From NCBI GenBank assembly GCA_003151795.1, contig PLYL01000009.1, positions 1 to 41,413 on the forward strand: DNA of 41,413 bases, in the 5' to 3' direction. How positions within the stretch are numbered: position 1 is the stretch's first letter; every line of letters begins with the position of its first letter. The DNA is from Candidatus Yanofskyibacteriota bacterium. GTDB lineage: Bacteria > Patescibacteriota > Minisyncoccia > 2-02-FULL-40-12 > GWA2-44-9. A model generated the notes under the pieces. The model was not told where the DNA came from. It did not search any database and saw only the letters and a list, made by a program, of their open reading frames with translations. Positions 39,788 through 41,413 of the stretch are shown piece after piece. A program made the position numbers and the translations under genes.

Positions 39788-39819
39788 CTAAAAATAGACC
39801 CGACCGGGTCTATTTTTAG
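39788..39819. terminator. bidirectional terminator at the typA stop
   Basis: CTAAAAATAGACCC-GACC-GGGTCTATTTTTAG, a perfect 14-bp palindrome with A/T tracts on both sides. It contains the typA stop codon and separates it from the converging gene. Confidence 0.88.
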
Positions 39820-41413
39820 TTCTCTTTTCGAGTGGCTTTTATTCTGTCGTTTTCGGTGAGAAAACGTTTTCGCAAGCGGACACTGATGGGAGTGATTTCG
39901 AGATAGTCGTCTTCGGTCATGACCTCGAGGCCGCGTTCAAGAGTTAATGTATAGGCTGGCACAAGCATGACGTTGTCATCGGAGCCGGAGGCGCGCATGT
40001 TGGTGAGCTTTTTGCCTTTGATGGGATTGACGGTCATGTCGTCGCCTTTGGAAGTATCGCCGATGACCATGCCGGCGTAGACTTCGGTATTAGCCGGGAT
40101 GTATAAGCGACCGCGTTCTTGGAGGTTGTCGAGAGCGTACGCGAGCGTCTTGCCGGTTTCACCAGAGACCATCGAGCCGGTCGCTCGTTTTCTAATATCA
40201 CCAGCGAAAGGCTTGTAGCCCGTGAAACGGCTAGAGAGAATCCCCTCGCCCTTGGTATCAATTACAAACTCGTTACGGAAACCCAGCAAACCGCGGGTCG
40301 GAATTTCAAAGGTCATGCGTACTTGGCCATGGTGCTGTTCCATATTCATCATTGTCCCTGCTCGTTTGTTTAATTTTTGGATCACGACACCGGAAGTTTC
40401 TTCGGGCACGTCAATAATTGCCTCTTCAAAAGGTTCCATCTTGACGCCGTCGATTTCTTTAATAATAACTTGCGGCTGGGAAACCTGAAGTTCATAGCCT
40501 TCGCGGCGCATGTTTTCCAAGAGAATTGAGATATGAAGTTCGCCTCGGCCGTAGACTTTAAAGAATTCATTTGACGAAAAATCGACTTTCAAACCAATGT
40601 TGACTTCGAGCTCATGCTCCAAGCGTTCGCGGATTTGCCGGCCGGTAACAAACTTGCCTTCGCGGCCGGCGAACGGAGAATCATTAACCAAAAAATTTAA
40701 AGAAATAGTCGGTTCGTCGACATGGATAGCTTGCAGTGGTTCAGTGTCGGGCGACATGCAAATCGTCTCGCCGATATAAATATCAGGAATGCCAGCGACC
40801 ATCACAATATCCCCTGCTTCGGCTGATTCCGATTCAATTCGAGACATGCCTTTAAAGGTGTAGAGTTTGGTAATTTTACCGGTTCGAGTCTTAACGTCGC
40901 CGGCAGTGCCAAGGAGTGTCGCGGGAGTGCGAATAAAAACGTTGTCTCCGACATGGATAGTACCTTCATACATGCGGCCGATGCCTAAACGGCCCAAGAA
41001 ATTATCATAGGCCAGATTAAAAGGCTGAAAGCGAAGCGGAGCCGATGCATCGGCTTTCGCGGCCGGAACATATTTTAAAATGGTATCTAAAATCGGAGTA
41101 AGGTCTTTAGCCTCGTCTTTCATGTCGAGCTTGGCGACTCCAGACCGGCCGATTGCATAGACAACCGGGAAATCCAGCTGTTCGTCAGTAGCGCCCAAAT
41201 CCATGAATAATTCTAAAAGTTTATGGTGGGTTTCATCCGGGTTAGCAGCAGGCTTATCGATCTTGTTGATGATAACAATGGGTTTAATACCGAGCTCCAG
41301 GGCTTTCTTGAGAACAAACTTAGTCTGAGGCATCGGGCCTTCCTGGGCGTCAACAACAAGCAAGACCGAATCAATAGAACGCAAAACCCGCTCGACCTCG
41401 GAGCCGAAGTCGG
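39816..41413 (-). CDS. typA: GTP-binding ribosome-associated protein TypA/BipA (5' end missing)
   Basis: Ribosome-binding translational GTPase involved in stress adaptation and 50S assembly. The reading frame continues to the window edge (FGSEVERVLRSID before the track's M), so the start at 41384 is an artefact and the G1 motif lies outside. Visible parts are VLLVVDAQEGPMPQTKFVL, the G4 motif INKIDKPAANP, an EF-G-like domain II and the TypA-specific C-terminus (TRGLLGFRNEFVIDTKGEG; NLQERGRLYIPANTEVYAGMVIG; MRASGSDDNVML). About 530 residues are present, close to 90% of the family length. Confidence 0.96.
   Translation of the reverse strand, partial: DFGSEVERVLRSIDSVLLVVDAQEGPMPQTKFVLKKALELGIKPIVIINKIDKPAANPDETHHKLLELFMDLGATDEQLDFPVVYAIGRSGVAKLDMKDEAKDLTPILDTILKYVPAAKADASAPLRFQPFNLAYDNFLGRLGIGRMYEGTIHVGDNVFIRTPATLLGTAGDVKTRTGKITKLYTFKGMSRIESESAEAGDIVMVAGIPDIYIGETICMSPDTEPLQAIHVDEPTISLNFLVNDSPFAGREGKFVTGRQIRERLEHELEVNIGLKVDFSSNEFFKVYGRGELHISILLENMRREGYELQVSQPQVIIKEIDGVKMEPFEEAIIDVPEETSGVVIQKLNKRAGTMMNMEQHHGQVRMTFEIPTRGLLGFRNEFVIDTKGEGILSSRFTGYKPFAGDIRKRATGSMVSGETGKTLAYALDNLQERGRLYIPANTEVYAGMVIGDTSKGDDMTVNPIKGKKLTNMRASGSDDNVMLVPAYTLTLERGLEVMTEDDYLEITPISVRLRKRFLTENDRIKATRKEN

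Noticed and set aside
41382-41384. TypA start at 41384 given by the track
   Set aside because: The frame continues with family-conserved residues (FGSEVERVL) to the window edge, so the gene is cut by the window.
1-41413. CRISPR arrays, IS elements, rRNA genes
   Set aside because: No regularly spaced direct repeats, transposase or integrase frames, or rRNA genes were found on reading both strands; the only rRNA-like piece is the short segment within the structured RNA.

Overview
The window looks like a chromosomal segment of a Candidate Phyla Radiation (Patescibacteria) bacterium with the standard code (TGA is used as a stop, for example at the end of the GNAT gene at 19726). The reasons are compact single-copy housekeeping genes (short hrcA, dnaJ without its second C-terminal domain, a priA-like gene without ATPase motifs, an EF-P with a non-lysine loop). 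It also carries large secreted surface proteins of the style common in Parcubacteria-like genomes. I cannot place it more finely than that.

Layout. 1-630: a promoter, one orphan gene and its terminator. 630-3373 (minus): cysS and an NRAMP-related metal transporter. 3438-9460: the heat-shock block, with CIRCE-hrcA-grpE-dnaK, then a GNAT and a membrane protein, then dnaJ. A roughly 450-nt structured RNA gene lies divergently upstream of dnaJ. 9583-15740: a membrane protein, two related Shine-Dalgarno-led orphan genes, efp, a beta-barrel-like secreted protein, a secreted repeat protein, a small coiled-coil protein and a lipoprotein. 15814-19290: fmt, def, a CsaA-like tRNA-binding protein and an ABC-F ATPase whose leader holds a 24-codon upstream ORF and a hairpin. 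19504-21075: a 39-aa ORF, a GNAT and an Asp/Glu racemase.

21090-22737 is the most unusual unit: a sigma70-type promoter, a complete T-box riboswitch whose specifier (CAC) and acceptor bulge (TGGG) both fit tRNA-His, its terminator, a short ORF, a tRNA-His gene, a 140-bp hairpin-rich spacer bounded by a 20-bp duplication of the tRNA 3' end, and an unrecognised 316-aa gene.

22736-28673: priA-like, gltX, a C39-like secreted peptidase and a type II NADH dehydrogenase. 28905-37773 is a surface block: a 1534-aa fibre with a Pro/Thr tail, a small anchored protein, a dockerin protein, a secreted cohesin protein and a membrane-anchored cohesin protein. 37863-38367 is an AT-rich gap without a gene. 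38368-41413: a PolB-like exonuclease, an orphan gene, and typA running off the window.

Two gene styles coexist. Housekeeping and surface genes start without a Shine-Dalgarno sequence, often 5-15 nt after a clear -10 box (leaderless or nearly so). A second set (126, 10282, 10917, 13646 minus, 15022, 19726, 21478, 39147) has strong GGAGG-type sites, and most members have their own promoter and a GC-rich terminator. Except for one GNAT, that set has no recognised function. All calls come from reading the sequence; no database search was run.
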